A DNA stretch of 64,000 nt, taken from Dromaius novaehollandiae (Eukaryota; Chordata; Aves; Casuariiformes; Dromaiidae). Below are positions 1-13,100 of this stretch, in pieces (within the stretch, counting starts at the first letter, position 1; each line of letters starts with the position of its first letter). Location: assembly GCF_036370855.1 (NCBI RefSeq), contig NC_088100.1, positions 36,902,563 through 36,966,562 on the forward strand, read 5' to 3'. The notes beneath the pieces were generated by a model that had not been told where the DNA came from, ran no database searches, and was given only the letters and a program-made list of their open reading frames with translations. The position numbers and the translations under genes were made by a program.

Positions 1-114
1 ATCTCAAAACATAACTGGGCACAGACCTGGCTGACCTGCTCTAAGTGACTCTCTCTGAGCAGATGATCTCTAGAGATGCCTTCCAGCCTCAATGATGCCA
101 TGCTTGTGTGATTT
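1..114 (+). mobile_element. CR1 LINE, 3' tail fragment
   Basis: The first hundred or so bases follow the CR1 3' UTR closely: a region like 'gggcaacctgctctaagtga', then 'gatgatctctagag', then 'ccttccagcctcaatgat', ending near 'tgtgtgattt'. The element runs off the left edge of the window, and only its sense-oriented 3' end is visible. Confidence 0.75.
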
Positions 115-429
115 CAAAAGGCATATTATCTGCAGGTGGTGCTGTGGCTGACAACTTACATTGCTAGATGATGATTCCTTCCTGTGTTTTTGGTTGGTCA
201 GCAATCACGATAGCTCCTTGCTATTTTGCCTTAGTAAAAGAAATCTATTTGGCAGTTGTAGTGATGAATCTTGTTCATGGTGGGTTGACTGAGGTTCTTG
301 CAAAATAGGAAAACAAGCTTTGAAAAGACTGGTCCTTACAGATTTTTTATAATTTGAATTCTCATCTATGCAATGTTTTCATTAGGACTTTTCACTATAG
401 CATCAGTACCCAAATGCTGTTGATAAACC

Positions 430-1120
430 TGTGAGGATTTCTCCTGATGGGGTTCCTTCTCAGTGTCTCATTGTGTTTTAGGACTCAGCCCCATATCTAG
501 AAATCTGATCATGTATTTTGGTCTTAGGTGCATGATCTTGCATTTGGTCATATTAACAAACCTGGTCATGTTTTTATTTCACCAAGACATTTTGTATAAT
601 AGAACTGTTCCCTTTTTTGTTTTCCACATTATCAATTTGTGAGTCACATCATTGTAAATTTTACCTGCAGTAATGCCACGTTTTCATGAAGATGATTGAT
701 AGATGTATTGAAAAGACTCACCCCAAACCAAATCTCACAGTAGGATATCACAAAATGTGCTATCACTTGGGACAAAGATACTGGTGGTTGTATGACCTGG
801 TAGTTAACCAGTTTAAAAAAATCATGTAATACGTGTTGCATGGATTTTGTTTGGAGTTATTTTTAATGCAAGATTATGTCATATGTTTGGTAAGGACATT
901 ATTTCAACCACAATCTTCATTATCAGTCAAATGCTTCATCTCATTAAAAACAATAATGAATGTTTTTGACAGTCCTAGTTCCCAGGAAACCATGTACACT
1001 GATATTAATAAATCCACAATCTGCTAATTCTTTCATTGGCATCCCTATCAACATTTCCACTGGTTTGGCTGAGATCACTTGCTAGCTAAACCTGCCTGTA
1101 GTTACCCAAGCAATTTTACT
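430..1120 (-). mobile_element. Ancient L3/CR1-like LINE relic, antisense
   Basis: Patches follow the reverse complement of amniote L3/CR1 reverse-transcriptase sequence in the expected order: the FADDT-region equivalent near 640-660, a block resembling the 'gaatatgttgaataggactgg' part at about 690-740, an 'aaccagtt' block near 805, and a 'ctgcctgtagttaccc' block near 1090. Divergence is high and no frame survives. The call rests on remembered consensus order, so borders are approximate. Confidence 0.55.
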
Positions 1121-1299
1121 TATTGCATTAAAATACTGGCTCAACATTAACTTGTTTCTGTAAAAAGTCCAACGTTTAAATTATTGAAGTATAATAGGCA
1201 AGTGACCTGACACAGGAGGCACAGGAGTTTTGTGCAGAATATTGCGTTCTCAGGTTTTTAACCCTTCTCCGCTTCCTTAAGGGCAACTGAAGCGCTTAC

Positions 1300-1510
1300 G
1301 TTAAGAATGGTGGCGTTGCACCTTGCAGCAGGAGAGGCCTCATTGCCCCAAGCACCCGGGCCAGCAGCGGGGCCCGGCCGCAGTTGTGCGCGGATGCTCT
1401 AGAGGGAGCTTCGACACCGGCGCAGGCGCCGCATCCAGCCCGGGCGCCGGCCGGGGGCGATCCGCCGATTCCCTTCGGATCTCCGAAAGGGAAAGGAGCC
1501 ATTAAAGGTG
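1300..1510. other. Small GC- and CpG-rich island in intergenic DNA
   Basis: About 200 bases of dense CpG with several GGCGCC and GGCCGG palindromes, in strong contrast to the AT-rich flanks. It could be a distal promoter, an enhancer or an old GC-rich repeat. The open frames across it on both strands look like compositional artefacts. I recognise no gene. Confidence 0.5.
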
Positions 1511-2491
1511 ATGGAGGGATTCGAAACAGCTTTGTCCCGTCTCTAAATCCTTCATTGTACTTTTGCTCTAAATAGCTTTTTAAGTTGGCTTTATTGGTGG
1601 GCTGCTTCCTTTTGCTTAATGAGAAAAAACTTTTTGTCTGGTGCTGTTTATCTTTCCTTAAAATCCTTGTGTTTACGGCAAGCAGCCAGCATGCATGGAG
1701 GAAGTTTTCGAGGCAGTGCAAGGGTGCAGTCTCGTTCATGGAAGATACGCGTAGAAGTTCTATAAACTACTTTGAATATCTCAACCTCATAGCTTAAAAT
1801 ATGCCCACACCTGTACCAGTAAGAAGCTCCCTCATCTTGGCCCTGTGCAGGTGGGTGGAGAGCAGGCTTGGGGTGCGACGCAGGGCCCAGGCCTGGACTG
1901 GCACCCTGCCATCCGGCAGGGAGCTGGGCAGTACGGGGCCCCTTCTGGTGGCACTGCAGCCAGTTGCCATGGTCTGCCCGCTTGCACACTGTTAAACTCT
2001 CTTAGCTTCCCACTGGATGCTTAATGCCAAATGTGAGAGTCTGATGGAGTCAGGGTTGGAGTATTTCCCCTCTCCCAGGGGTTTGGTTGCCAGGGCTCAG
2101 AGCCAGTGCAGCCGAGGGTGGACCTGTCCCTCTGGTGTCATGGGGGGCTCCCAGGCAGCCGGCAGGGAGGCTGGGGCTGATCTCCTGCCCTCAGGAGCCG
2201 CTTCTGGCCAAGGCTGTCATGCCAGGCCTGGCATCGCAGCCTGGCCTGCGCCTGGCCATGGGCTTGCTGCTTCACACGTGGATCCATGGACAAGGTGTCC
2301 TGGCTTGGCTCCAGCCTGCCCCTCTGCTACAGACCAGCTGGGCGACCATGAGGCTTTGGGCTGGCCCCGTTAGCACGCCTGGTCTGGCCCTGGCGGCCTT
2401 GCTCTGAGCTGTGGGGCTCAGCCCTGGCAGCAAGGTCCCACCACCCCACTGTCACCCTCAGCCCCTGGCACCCTGACCACGTGGTGCCCTG
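1511..2491. other. No gene seen; GC-rich unique-looking sequence
   Basis: From about 1810 to 2490 the sequence is GC-rich but CpG-poor with open frames on both strands, none resembling a known protein. The stretch abuts the CR1 fragment that begins near 2492. It may be unique DNA or a repeat I do not recognise. Confidence 0.4.
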
Positions 2492-3259
2492 ACGGAGTGC
2501 ACTCTGAACAAGTTCATGGATGATGCCAAATTGGGTAGTGTGGTCTGTACACTGGAGAATGGGGCTGCTACTGGGCAAGTAGCAGCTAGGAAGTACTTCT
2601 TCAGAAAAGGCCCTGGAGGTCCTGGTGGAGAACGTGAGTCAGCAGGGTGCCCTGGCAGCAACAAAGGTCCTTCGCCTACTGGGTGGCATTAGCAAGACTG
2701 TAGCCAGCAAGTCCAAAAAAGCAATTCTTCTCCTCGAGCCTGCACTGTTTGAGACAGCATCTGGAGGGCTGTGTCCAGTTTTGGGATCTCCAGTACAAGA
2801 AAGACTTTGACAAACTGGAGTGAGTCCAGCATGGGACCACCAAGCAGGTCAGGGGCTGGAGCACAGGATGGACAAAGAGAGGCTGAGGGAGCTGTGTCTG
2901 CTCAGCCAGGAGAAGAGAAGCCTCAGAGCAACCGTGGTGCTGTCTACAGCTACTGGCTGGGAGGGTGCAGAGAAGATCCATCCAGACTCTTCCGTGGAGG
3001 AGCACAGTGGAACAAGAGGAAACTCGACATATGGTGCAACATGGGAAATTCTGATTAGATATTAGGAATATTGTTCACCATGAGGGTGGTCAGGCACTGG
3101 GACAGGTTGCCTAGAGAGGCTGTGGAGTCTCCGTCCTTGGAAATATCCAAAACTTGAGTGGACACGGCAACCTGAACCGGTTGGTCCTGCTTTGGGCAGA
3201 TTGTTTGATGAGCTCCAGAAGTCCCTTCCAATCTAAATTATTCTATGAGTCTGTGACTC
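2492..3259 (+). mobile_element. CR1 LINE, 5'-truncated and degenerate
   Basis: Sense-oriented CR1 beginning at the reverse-transcriptase catalytic region ('aagttcatggatgatgccaaa', a decayed FADDT block). It continues through the end of ORF2 and the 3' UTR to the tail 'attctatg agtctgtg'. Multiple stops and indels leave no coding capacity. The 'gagaggctgagggagctgtgtctgctcagcc' region and the 'ggacaggttgcctagagaggctgtgg' region are clear CR1 landmarks. Confidence 0.85.
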
Positions 3260-6200
3260 TAAAACTGTGCCTGTATCCAAATCGCCAATGCTCCCTGGCC
3301 TGTGCGGGGACTGCTCAGGAGAGTGCTAGTTGATTAGGGTGAAAACCACTCCACTGACCACTGCAACAATTCAGCAGTTAAGGAGACCAAGTTCCAATGT
3401 TCATGCCTGGACTCTGCAATGGTTCAATTAAACAGACATAGTTTTTAGAAATAAAAACATAAAATATAAAATATAAATAGAAAATAAACACTCTGCTTTA
3501 TTTAAATACATAAATACTGTTAACATGTTCTTTTCATTCATTCTCATTTATGGCAGGAGTTATAAATGTGAAATCCTGATCCTTCCAAGGCTGGATTTTG
3601 GACAGGTATAACTGAAGATCACCCAAATCTTTTGCACACAGAAGACAGTATTTACTACATATGTATATATTTATGCAGGTTTGTTGGATAACCAGGAAAC
3701 TGCAGATCTTCCTTGTGCCTTCCAAGATCACAGTGTCATTCCTAGAGGGGGACAGAGTCCAAAGCAACTGAAAATGTGCTGTGATCAGCCTTTCTCTGTT
3801 TAATCTATTAGTCACTCAGCTGTATAATGTATTATCTGACATACAGTGATAAGCAGCTTAGCTCTCTGAGATCATATTAAATATGTTCAGTTTAGCCTAA
3901 TTTGGCAGTGCACCATGAGGATGTGCCCTGATGTCTGTCTGGGACCCTTTCGAAATCACAGCAGCTCTGTGCAGGGATAGGGACCCTCCTGCATGGTTCA
4001 CGGTCTTGGAGGAGGAGAATGTGTTCGAATTGTCTGATCCTTCCTTTTTTTTCTAAAATGCTTTTTTTTCAGCTCCTGTTCATGCACTTAAGAAATGAAA
4101 CATTCCAGTGAACCCATGCCCTAGAAAACAAAAATATCCCTTCAGTAATTCATCCAGAAGTTTGTAGGTTATAATGGAACTGCTTTGATGTCTTGTTTAA
4201 TGAGTTCTGTCTGAAAAAGACATTTTAAAAAGAATTCCTACCCTTTCTGTTTTCCATACTTAAAAATATATTTTGTTATTATTTTGTTAATATTTCATTG
4301 GAAGTTTGACAATCACATCTACTCCCTATATTCTTTTTTTCATTACTGAAAATTCATATCACCTGGAAAAAAGCCTGAATAATAAAGCTATACTTAGGAA
4401 AAGGTGCAGGGATTGTACTGACTCCCTTCCAGAGGCAGGAGTCCATTTCTACCCCTTCTCTTCAATCTGCTGAAAGGCCTGACACCAATCCATGGGTGAG
4501 GTAGCAGTCTATGCCTCTTTTTGACACCTCTCTGAGGTTGAAGGGATAAAGACTCTCTGTAATGACAGATCCTCTAAGCCACATCGCCACTGTGGCTCCC
4601 ACTGTTACTGGCACGGATGTGTGGACTCCTTCGGCTGTTCAGGGAGCTCCATCTGCAGCTCAGTAACTGCAGGCTGGATTTTAACTGATAGATATAAATA
4701 GATTTGATGTGGATGATGAGTGTGATAGTCATCCCTAGACAGGCACTGCCATGAAAAAAGCCCCCATGGCTTTTGGGGGGGGGAAGTGGGGACAAACTGA
4801 GTTGGAAGGAAGCAGTCGAGGCAGCTGTAAAGCTCAAGAAAAAGTATTAAGTGATATAAACGTTAGCTAAATACAATAAATACAGCATTGGCTAAAATGC
4901 AGTTCCACCAGTAATGGTGAGTGACTGAGGTAAGAATTGCCATACACTGCTTGTGGCAGGAAAAGGAGAACAAACACAAGTTTCTGCTTTTTTGCTTTAC
5001 TTTTCTATTTGTTCTTTGCATATTTTTAAACACAGCGACAGCCTTCAGATCATCAGCTTTAAGGAAAAACTCTGCTCAGTCTTTTACATTTAAATTCTAC
5101 AATGTCACAAAAGTCTATTTTAACGAGGTTGCTTGTACTCCTTTTGATGGGAAATTACATTTGACATTGGAGTTAAAGGTCGCATAACCCCAAACAAGAT
5201 GGGTGCCCATGCTGAGAAAACTGAATGGATCTGTGCAATTTCCACAGTGTTTAAAATTAACCTCGTTGCATGACTGGCTTACATTTCTAATCCGATATAT
5301 CAGAGTCTAAGTATATCCCTTGAAGACAATTGCTTTCCATGCAAATAATCACTGCAGACTAAAAATTAGTAAAAAATGTAAATTACGAAAGAAAAACATT
5401 AAATTAAATTATAGGGAAAATATCATCTTGCTGGAACGTTGACCTGAAATTGCAGAAATAGAAGACACCTGCAAGACAGAGAAGGTAAAAGGGAAAAAAT
5501 AAATAGAGAAAGAAGAATGTCTGAATATATATTTACAGAGGGAGATTTTCTGAAGCTGTCAGCAATTTCTATCAAAGATCTAGCTTCAGAGGCATCACTG
5601 TTGGCTTTCAAACATTTTATATTTTATCACTCCATTTTAATCTTTAAGTATGAATGGAGTCTCTGGATGATCAGCGGGAGCTATGAATCATTCATTATAA
5701 ATAAAATGAACTTTCTATCTTTTTCATTAAAATAAACAAATAGGAAATAGTTTCCAAAAACATTGGAACAGCAAAACCTTTAAAAAATGAATATTTAAGG
5801 AAATGCTACAAATAAATACTAAAGAAATCCTACAGTGTCAGAGAAAGAAGCAAAAAGTAGAGAACTGAGGTTAAGACTGTACATAGTTTTTCCATTTTCT
5901 CCCCTGGTTTGCTAAATTCTTGAAGAATTTAAAAATCATAAAATGTGTTATGTAGGCAGATGCAATTACCATTTAACAAGTCCATACTAACATTTTGTAT
6001 AGAAGAGAGCTGCTTCTCTGCAAGAATCAGCTCCACAGCTCTAAAAACATTTGGGAACAATCTTTCATTTCCCATATTACTGCCAGGCATTAATTTCCAT
6101 GTGACAGACAAAAAAAAAAAAAAAAAAAAAAAAATTGCTTAACTGACAAAGGTTCCTATCTCTGCTGTAATTCAGCAAGGTCCAAACATGGAAGAAATAT

Positions 6201-7949
6201 TATAACCCAGTTCACTTAGTTTTATTTATTTGTTAATATAACTTGGACCAAGAACTATAAATAGTCCTTAGTTCCTGGGGAAGTTCATGGCATTGTCTTT
6301 GATCAGCTTCACAAGAAATTTGCTGTGTATTCCTAGGGGTTTTATTCTTAATACAAGAATACCAGCCTGTGAGAGAAACCAAATCTTCAACTGTTACCTT
6401 CATTAAATGCAAGTCCCATTAAAATCAGTCTCATCAGTTCAACATCTACATGCAGCTTTCAGACAAACATGTCTGACAACCCAGGCTTGAAGTGACAGCA
6501 GCATGAAGGTATCATGAAGATATCACTGGTAAAGCTGAATCTGAGCAAGATGGAGATGTCTGTAGTTGTGAAAAACACACTCAAAAATTATCTACTGCCT
6601 GTCATGCTCCATGGCTGCATCTCAGTGAATGGCAAAATGGAATCATCCCAAAAGAAATATCAAAAGAGAGACTGCGTATTAGAAACTGCTTTAAAAAAGA
6701 TGTACCTGCACAAGGTCAGCTGCAAAACTCATTGTCAACCCTGGCTTCTTAGCTCTTCAACCAGTGCCTCGCCACTAGGTCTTGCTGCTTCCTATGTAAG
6801 GTTTGTATGGGCTCACATTCACACTTGCAAGGTAACCACTATTCATATCCTAAAGAGAAATCTGCTGTTTGAGTTCGCATGGTTCACAGTTACTATCTGA
6901 AGGCCTGAAACTGCAACCCATTTTATTGAGTATCATTCATTCACACAGAGAGTCACATTTATTCCACTGAATGCTACTTGCCTCGGTGAGGAATAAGGAT
7001 TGCAGATACAGGCTTTAGTGATTATAAGGGGACACTGGCAAAGGAATTGAAACGAAGAAACCTGAACTGGCACCATGGGCATATGAAACATATTTTTCCT
7101 TTCTGTGAAGTGTTCCAGGAGGTCTTTGCTGAACCCTTGCCAGGCTTTCATCCACTGATGACATGCGGGATCTCAGGAGGAACTCTCAGCACTTGCCTCC
7201 AGTGCAGGCTACTCTGCAGTCCAAAGCTCTGAGAAAGGGTCTGTTGTGTGGGGTGATACAAAAATATCTCAGATGAGGTTTGCATCCAGATTTGGGCTGA
7301 GCCACCCATACGCACAAGAGCACATACAAGAGTGGAGAGCCTGGCTACAGCAATCCTCTCTAGCTGCTTCTTTCTTCTTCGCCTATCCCAGCAGAGCTCC
7401 TCAACGGTTGTGACGCTCATTTCAAGCTGCTACAGCTTCCACATCCACATTTGGGTTAAGGACCCCAATTAGTGGGGGTCCTACCAAGCAAAATGAGTCC
7501 CACTGATTGTGGAAGAAGAAAATGAGATGAGAGAGGTAATCACTGCCTGGTAGTTTCACCAGGACAAGCATGCGCACCAGCTAGTTAAGTGCCAGCAGTG
7601 GGCAAGAACCCCCTCACCAAATTTACCAGAACTCACTAAATCCTTTGGTGCTTTCAGAAACAGCCTTTTCACCACCTACCAGATGCAGCCCAGCAGGAAG
7701 TTTGGGGCAGCAGAGGGGAGTCCGGGCTAATCTGGACAGTCTGGGTAGTACCTGCTCAGGAGGGTAGCTCTGGGTGCTGATCCTGCTCAGCCCTGTGCCA
7801 ATGGGATGATGCTCCTCAGCCTCAGAGAAGTTAAGGACAGCACAGCAGCCTGAGTTAATGCATACGGCATTTTGGATGCTGCATACATCCTGCTGTTATG
7901 CAGTTGAGCACTTGATATACACACTCTACAGCCCCCTTAAATGGTGCTG
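3260..7949. other. Intergenic, no gene recognised
   Basis: AT-rich sequence with short open frames of at most about 130 codons, none resembling a known family. It contains a 25-base A run at 6110-6134. I saw no coding sequence, RNA gene or clear repeat. Confidence 0.6.
6110..6134 (+). repeat. A25 homopolymer
   Basis: Twenty-five consecutive A bases. I see no upstream gene-like or SINE sequence that would make it the tail of a retrocopy. Confidence 0.85.
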
Positions 7950-10171
7950 AGGAGCTGAACAAATATTATGAGGGCATCAGGAATTATGCTAGGCTGATCG
8001 ACGATACAGGTTGGTACCCTGATGTGGATTCATTTTGGAAATGTTTCAGGTCCTTTGGCTGGGAGCAGAAAAGGCCTAGAGATAGGGCCTTGAAGGAAGA
8101 GGGGTCCAAGAGAGCTGATTAATATTCAAGGATCACTTCCTCCAAGCTCTAGAGTGGTGCATCCCAATGAGCAGGAAGTTTAGCAAAGGGGGCAGGAGAC
8201 CTGCATGGATGAACAATGATCTATAGCAAAGCTCAAACAGAAGAAGGAAGTGCACAGAAGATGGAAGCAGGGACAAGCTACTTGGGAGCATGAACATTGT
8301 CAGTGTGCAGGGATGCGACTAGGTAAGCCAAGGCCCATTTGGAATTGAACCTGGCGAGGTATGTCAAGGACAGCAAGAAGGGCTTCTTTAAATACACCAG
8401 TAACAAAAGGAAGACTAGGGAGAACATGGGCCTGCCACTGAATGGGCAGAGGCCCTGGTGATGACAGATGCCGAGAAGGCAGAGATACTGAATGCCTTCT
8501 TTGCTTCAGTTTTTACTGCTAAGGCCAGCCCTCAGGAATCCCAGACCCTGCAGACAAGAGAGAAAGCCTGGAGAAAGGTAGACTTTCCCTTAGTTGAGGA
8601 GGATCAGGTTAGAGATCATTTAGTCAAACTTGACACCCACAAGTCCATAGGCCCTGATGGAATCCACCCACAAGTGCTGAAGGAGCTGGTGGACGTCATT
8701 GCTAGGTCACTCTCCATCATCTCTGAAAGGACATGGAGAACAGAAGAGGTGCCTGAAGACTGGAAGAAAGCCAGTGTCACTCCAGACTTCAAAAAGGACA
8801 AGAAGGAGGACCCAGGGAACTACAGGCCAGTCAGCCTCACCTCCATCCCTGGAAAGGTGATGGAACAGTTCATCCTGGATGCCATCTCTAAGCATGTGGA
8901 GCAAAAGAAGGTGATCGGGAGTAGTCAGCAGGGATTCACCAAGGGGAAATCATACTTAACCAATCTGATAGCCTTCTACAATGGGATGACTAGCTGGGTA
9001 GATGAGGGGAGAGCAGTGGACGTTGTCTACCTTGACTTCAGGAAGGCTTTTGACACTGCCTCCCATAACATCCTCATAGGCAAGCTCAGGAAGTGCGGGT
9101 TAGATGAGCAGACAGTGAGGTGTATTGAAAACTGGCTGAAAGGCAGAGCTCAGCGGGTTGTGATCAGTGGCACAAAGTCTAGTTGGAGGCCTGTAGCTGG
9201 TGATGTCCCCCAGGGGTCAGTACTGGGTCCAATCTCATTCAACTTATTCATCAATGACCTGGATGAAGGGACAGTGCACCCTCAGCAAGGTTGCTGATGA
9301 TACAAAACTGGGAGGAGTGGCTGATACACCAGAGGTCTGTGCTGCCATTCAGAGGGACCTTGACAGGCTGGAGAGTTGGACAGAGAGGAACCTCATGAAG
9401 TTCAACAAAGGCAAGTGCAAGGTCCTGCACCTTGGGAGGAATAACCCTACGCACCAGTACAGGCTGGGGGTTGACCTGGTGGAAAGCAGCTCTGCAGACA
9501 AGGATCTGGGGGTCCTGGTGAACAAGTTGACCATGAGCCAGCAATGTGCCCTTGTGGCCAAGAAGGCCAATGGTATCCTGGGTTGCATTAGGCAAAATGT
9601 TGCCAGCAGGTCGAGCGAGGTGATCCCCCCCCTCTACTCAGCCCTGGTGAGGCCACACCTGGAGTCCTGTGTCCCATTCTGGGCTCCCTAATAAAAGAGA
9701 GACATGGAACTACTGGAGTGAGTCCAGCGGAAGGCTACTAAGATGATTAAGGGATTGGAGCATCTCTTATACAAGGAAAGGCTGAAGGAGCTGGGACTCT
9801 TCAGCCTGGAAGAGAGAAGACTGAGAGGGGATCTTATCAATGTGAGTAAGTATCTGAAGGGAGGGTGTAAAGAAGATGGGGCCAGACTCTTTTCAGTGGT
9901 GCCAAGTGATAGGGCGAGAGGCAACGGGCACAAACTGAAACACAGGAAGTTCTGTCTGAACATGAGGAAAAACTTCTTTACTGTGAGAGTGACTGAACAC
10001 TGGAACAGGCTGCCCAGAGAGGCTGTGTAGTCTCCTTCCGTGGAGATATTCAAAAGCCGTCTGGACACAATCCTGGGCAACGCACTGTAGGTGACCCTAC
10101 TTGAGCAGGGGGGTTGGACTAGATGATCTCCAGAGGTCCCTTCCAACCTCAACCATTCTGTGATTCTGTGA
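7950..10171 (+). mobile_element. CR1 LINE, about 2.2 kb, 5'-truncated
   Basis: The largest transposable element in the window. It begins within the ORF2 linker between the endonuclease and reverse-transcriptase domains and extends to a canonical CR1 3' end with two perfect ATTCTGTG octamers (10155-10162 and 10163-10170). The 5' border is approximate because the linker is diverged, and an in-frame stop near 8224 shows it is dead. No obvious target-site duplication was found, which is normal for CR1. Confidence 0.9.
8458..9691 (+). pseudogene. CR1 ORF2 reverse transcriptase, frameshifted
   Basis: Two overlapping frames cover most of the reverse transcriptase of the CR1 copy. The first (8458-9297) has the [16 protein letters not shown] block, the LDFRKAFD motif with the first catalytic aspartate, and the VPQGSVLGP block. 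The second, shifted by one (entered at about 9260-9290, to 9691), has VADDTKLGG, which retains the catalytic DD pair although the family usually has FADD. The frameshift therefore falls between two essential motifs. Stops follow at 9690, before the normal C-terminus, whose remains can be traced in the same frame to about 10030. With the truncated 5' end and missing endonuclease this cannot be active. Confidence 0.9.
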
Positions 10172-13100
10172 CCTAGATTCCATTAAAAATGTTGCATCCA
10201 ATTATGCTATGAAGCATATCATAATATGATATGTTATGATATTCCTTCACCAGCATATCCACTGTGGTGAGACTAATATTTCCCAGACCTGCAGTCATCA
10301 TCATTAAAAAGTTAATATCGAGTCCAAATTATCTCATGTTATTTGAAATAGAACTACTTATTTTTTAAGTGAAGAAAACAGGCTGGGCATCATCAGTTAT
10401 TATGCACTTAGGGTATGAAATAGCTGTTGTATCATATATGTCCCTTTGTAGTTAAATGACAACACTTTTTATAAAGCTAAGGAAGTCATTCATAATAAAT
10501 GAGGTTTTTGGTTGTAGCTTCTTTTTCAGGAGTTCCCTAGAAGCAGTTTACCTTGACGAATTCATGTCTAAAATAGGTTATGATTTAAGCAGGTATGCTC
10601 TATAAAATAGACCAGTTTGCATGCATTGCTCTTGTAAACCTTAAGATTTGACATGTATTTCTATTTGCTATGCAACCTCCTTAATCATTTTAGCTTTTAA
10701 ATTTTAGTCCAAGCTTCAGTATTTTTACATAGCCCAAGGTGCTCTCACATTCATCACCAAAAGCATCTAAGACCAAAAGGTTGCTGTTAGGTTTAGTAAC
10801 ATAGTTGCTTGGCCATACCTTTATGACTTATTTAATATCTGCTATTCTGAACATAATTCTAGTTCAGTCCAGCTGCATTTACAAAAAAAATCAATAATAG
10901 CTTTGACATGCTTACTCCTGCCATGCCATTAGTACAGCACATTTGACCCTGCTGGCTGCGTGATAGGTCTGTTGCTTAGTGAAACAGAAAGAGCATGTAT
11001 CTTGAAAAGTCTGGCCCACACATTTTGATGAATCAAGCAAATAATATTTCTTGCAGCAAGATGAATTCCGCTAACCTCTCGTAACTCCTCATTTGGCTTG
11101 CCATGTTTGTTTTACAGATTTCCGATGAAGACCAGTTGTGTTCCTTTCACCATCCTTTTTCAATTAATTTAAGAAAAGGGGGTGAATTCGTTTTTTGTCC
11201 TTACTGTCCAAGTCATGCTCTGAATAGTCTGGAAGCAGTCCTAAACTGTGTCTTCACTGACAAAAGTAATAAATACCTATTGTGTGTCAACCAGCAGTTC
11301 TCCCATTGGAAAAACATGGACCCAAAGCATGTTAATTGCACTGCAATGAAAAGCAGGCAAGGTCAAATGTGACCGGGGGTAATAGTACTCAGTTCCCAGC
11401 TATCTTCTGGAAAGTGCTAAAAATGCCACTTCGGTGGCACTTTTCACCACTTCAGACTTCAGAACCGGACAACAGTTTTAGGTGAATTATCCCACCATGA
11501 AAATTATCACCTTTCAACTCTTCCACCCCAAGTACTTTCACGTCAACAGAAAAGAAGCCTCAGATAGCTCTGAGAAGGAATAACAGCTGCATTAAAGATT
11601 CGATCTGGGAAGACAGGTTGCAAAAACAGGACATGGCTACAGCAGTGTGGAAACACAAAATATAGCAAACTTTATGTTGTGCAGACCTACAAATCTGAAA
11701 TGAAATAAATGCTAGCAGCTTTTGCAGGGGGACTATACCAAAGAATACAAAAAGTGTGTCTGCTTTGACAGACAGGTCCAAGTTTAGCACAAGAGAGTCT
11801 GGGGTGACACTAATGAGAAGTTGCACGGAGGGGCAATGATTTGTGTACACTTTATTTGAGAAGTTGCATGATTTCTCATTTATTTAGCTGCTGTTTTGTC
11901 TGATGTACATTGCCTCCTACATGGTCCTTTGCTCTGCACGTTAGTTGCACAGGTTGTGTCTATGCTGACCACATGGTGCCAGGCCAGGGAGTTGTTTTAA
12001 GCCTAGCATGCTGCCTGATCTGATCCACATCTATTCCAGTTATATCAGGGCAGGGAATGGTTCTGTTCTCTGTGTGCAGAGCAGCTCATGAAATCACCAT
12101 CTGTTCCCACATAGGTCGATATAGCCTCTCTGCAGCACATTCCTGATCGCTGCTGCTGCCTCTTCCGGGAAGTCCCTATTTTCCCTTTCTACCTTCTCCC
12201 TCCAGCAGCCTCACTTGCTTTTCCTCTTTCCTCACATCCAGTTTTGGAAACATGATCCCTGCTCTTTCCCCACCCCAACCTCTGTCATTGCCCTCCTTGG
12301 CCCCTGCTCACAAAGGGTGTGATGCTGGCAGGCATCACCCCAGTCTAGATGCCTGCAGCTTGGCAGCAGCGGTCTGCATTGCTTTTATGCAGTCAAGTTC
12401 ACAGCATTTACAAGCCCCAACTGGCAGGGGGGCCAGTCATGCAGCATCATCTCCAGAGACATGGATGTGGTGGGGGTAAGTACAACACACCTAGCCCACT
12501 CAGACTACAAATCAAGACAGCTTTGGCTCTGTGCTAATGATTAGTGTGGGTCGGAGATTGCTTCCCTGCTGGTGCCCAAAGGTCACCTCAGACCTGTGCC
12601 TGAGTCTGGTCTCGTGTCCGCACAATGCCAGGGTGATGGCAAATGTTGCCTGCATTCATGGGCTTGAACCCATGCTTGAAATGCAGTACAGATATATGCT
12701 TTATACTCAAATTTTCGTCAGCTTTCCAAGTTAGAGATTTTTTTCTCTCTCTGTTCTGTGAAACATCTAACAAACTCCTGAGTACTATAAAAATAACAAA
12801 TATTCTTAGCTTCTTTGGCACATGCACTTTAGGAAAGTTGCCAGTATTCATGTACTCAGCTGCTTCTTATTCTCCACAAGATTACTCACTCTTTGTTCCT
12901 GTATACATAAATATTATTGCTGACCCTCTTGTCATGCATTCTGTTGAAGCATTTAGAAGAAATGAGCCTTCTAAAGTGTGTTGACAGAGTGGAACTGGAC
13001 AGACATGGAAAACCAGTAGAGGAAAACAGCCAAAATGAATGTGGTGCTAGGGGTTGGCAGAAGGTCCCCCCAAAAGGGCTGGCAGTGATATAATGATATA

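Noticed and set aside
1296..1739. 147-codon minus-strand open frame over the small GC-rich island
   Set aside because: The long frame is explained by GC composition, and the translation is not family-like.
6110..6134. A25 run as the tail of a processed pseudogene or SINE
   Set aside because: No gene-like or SINE-like sequence precedes it and no flanking duplication was seen.
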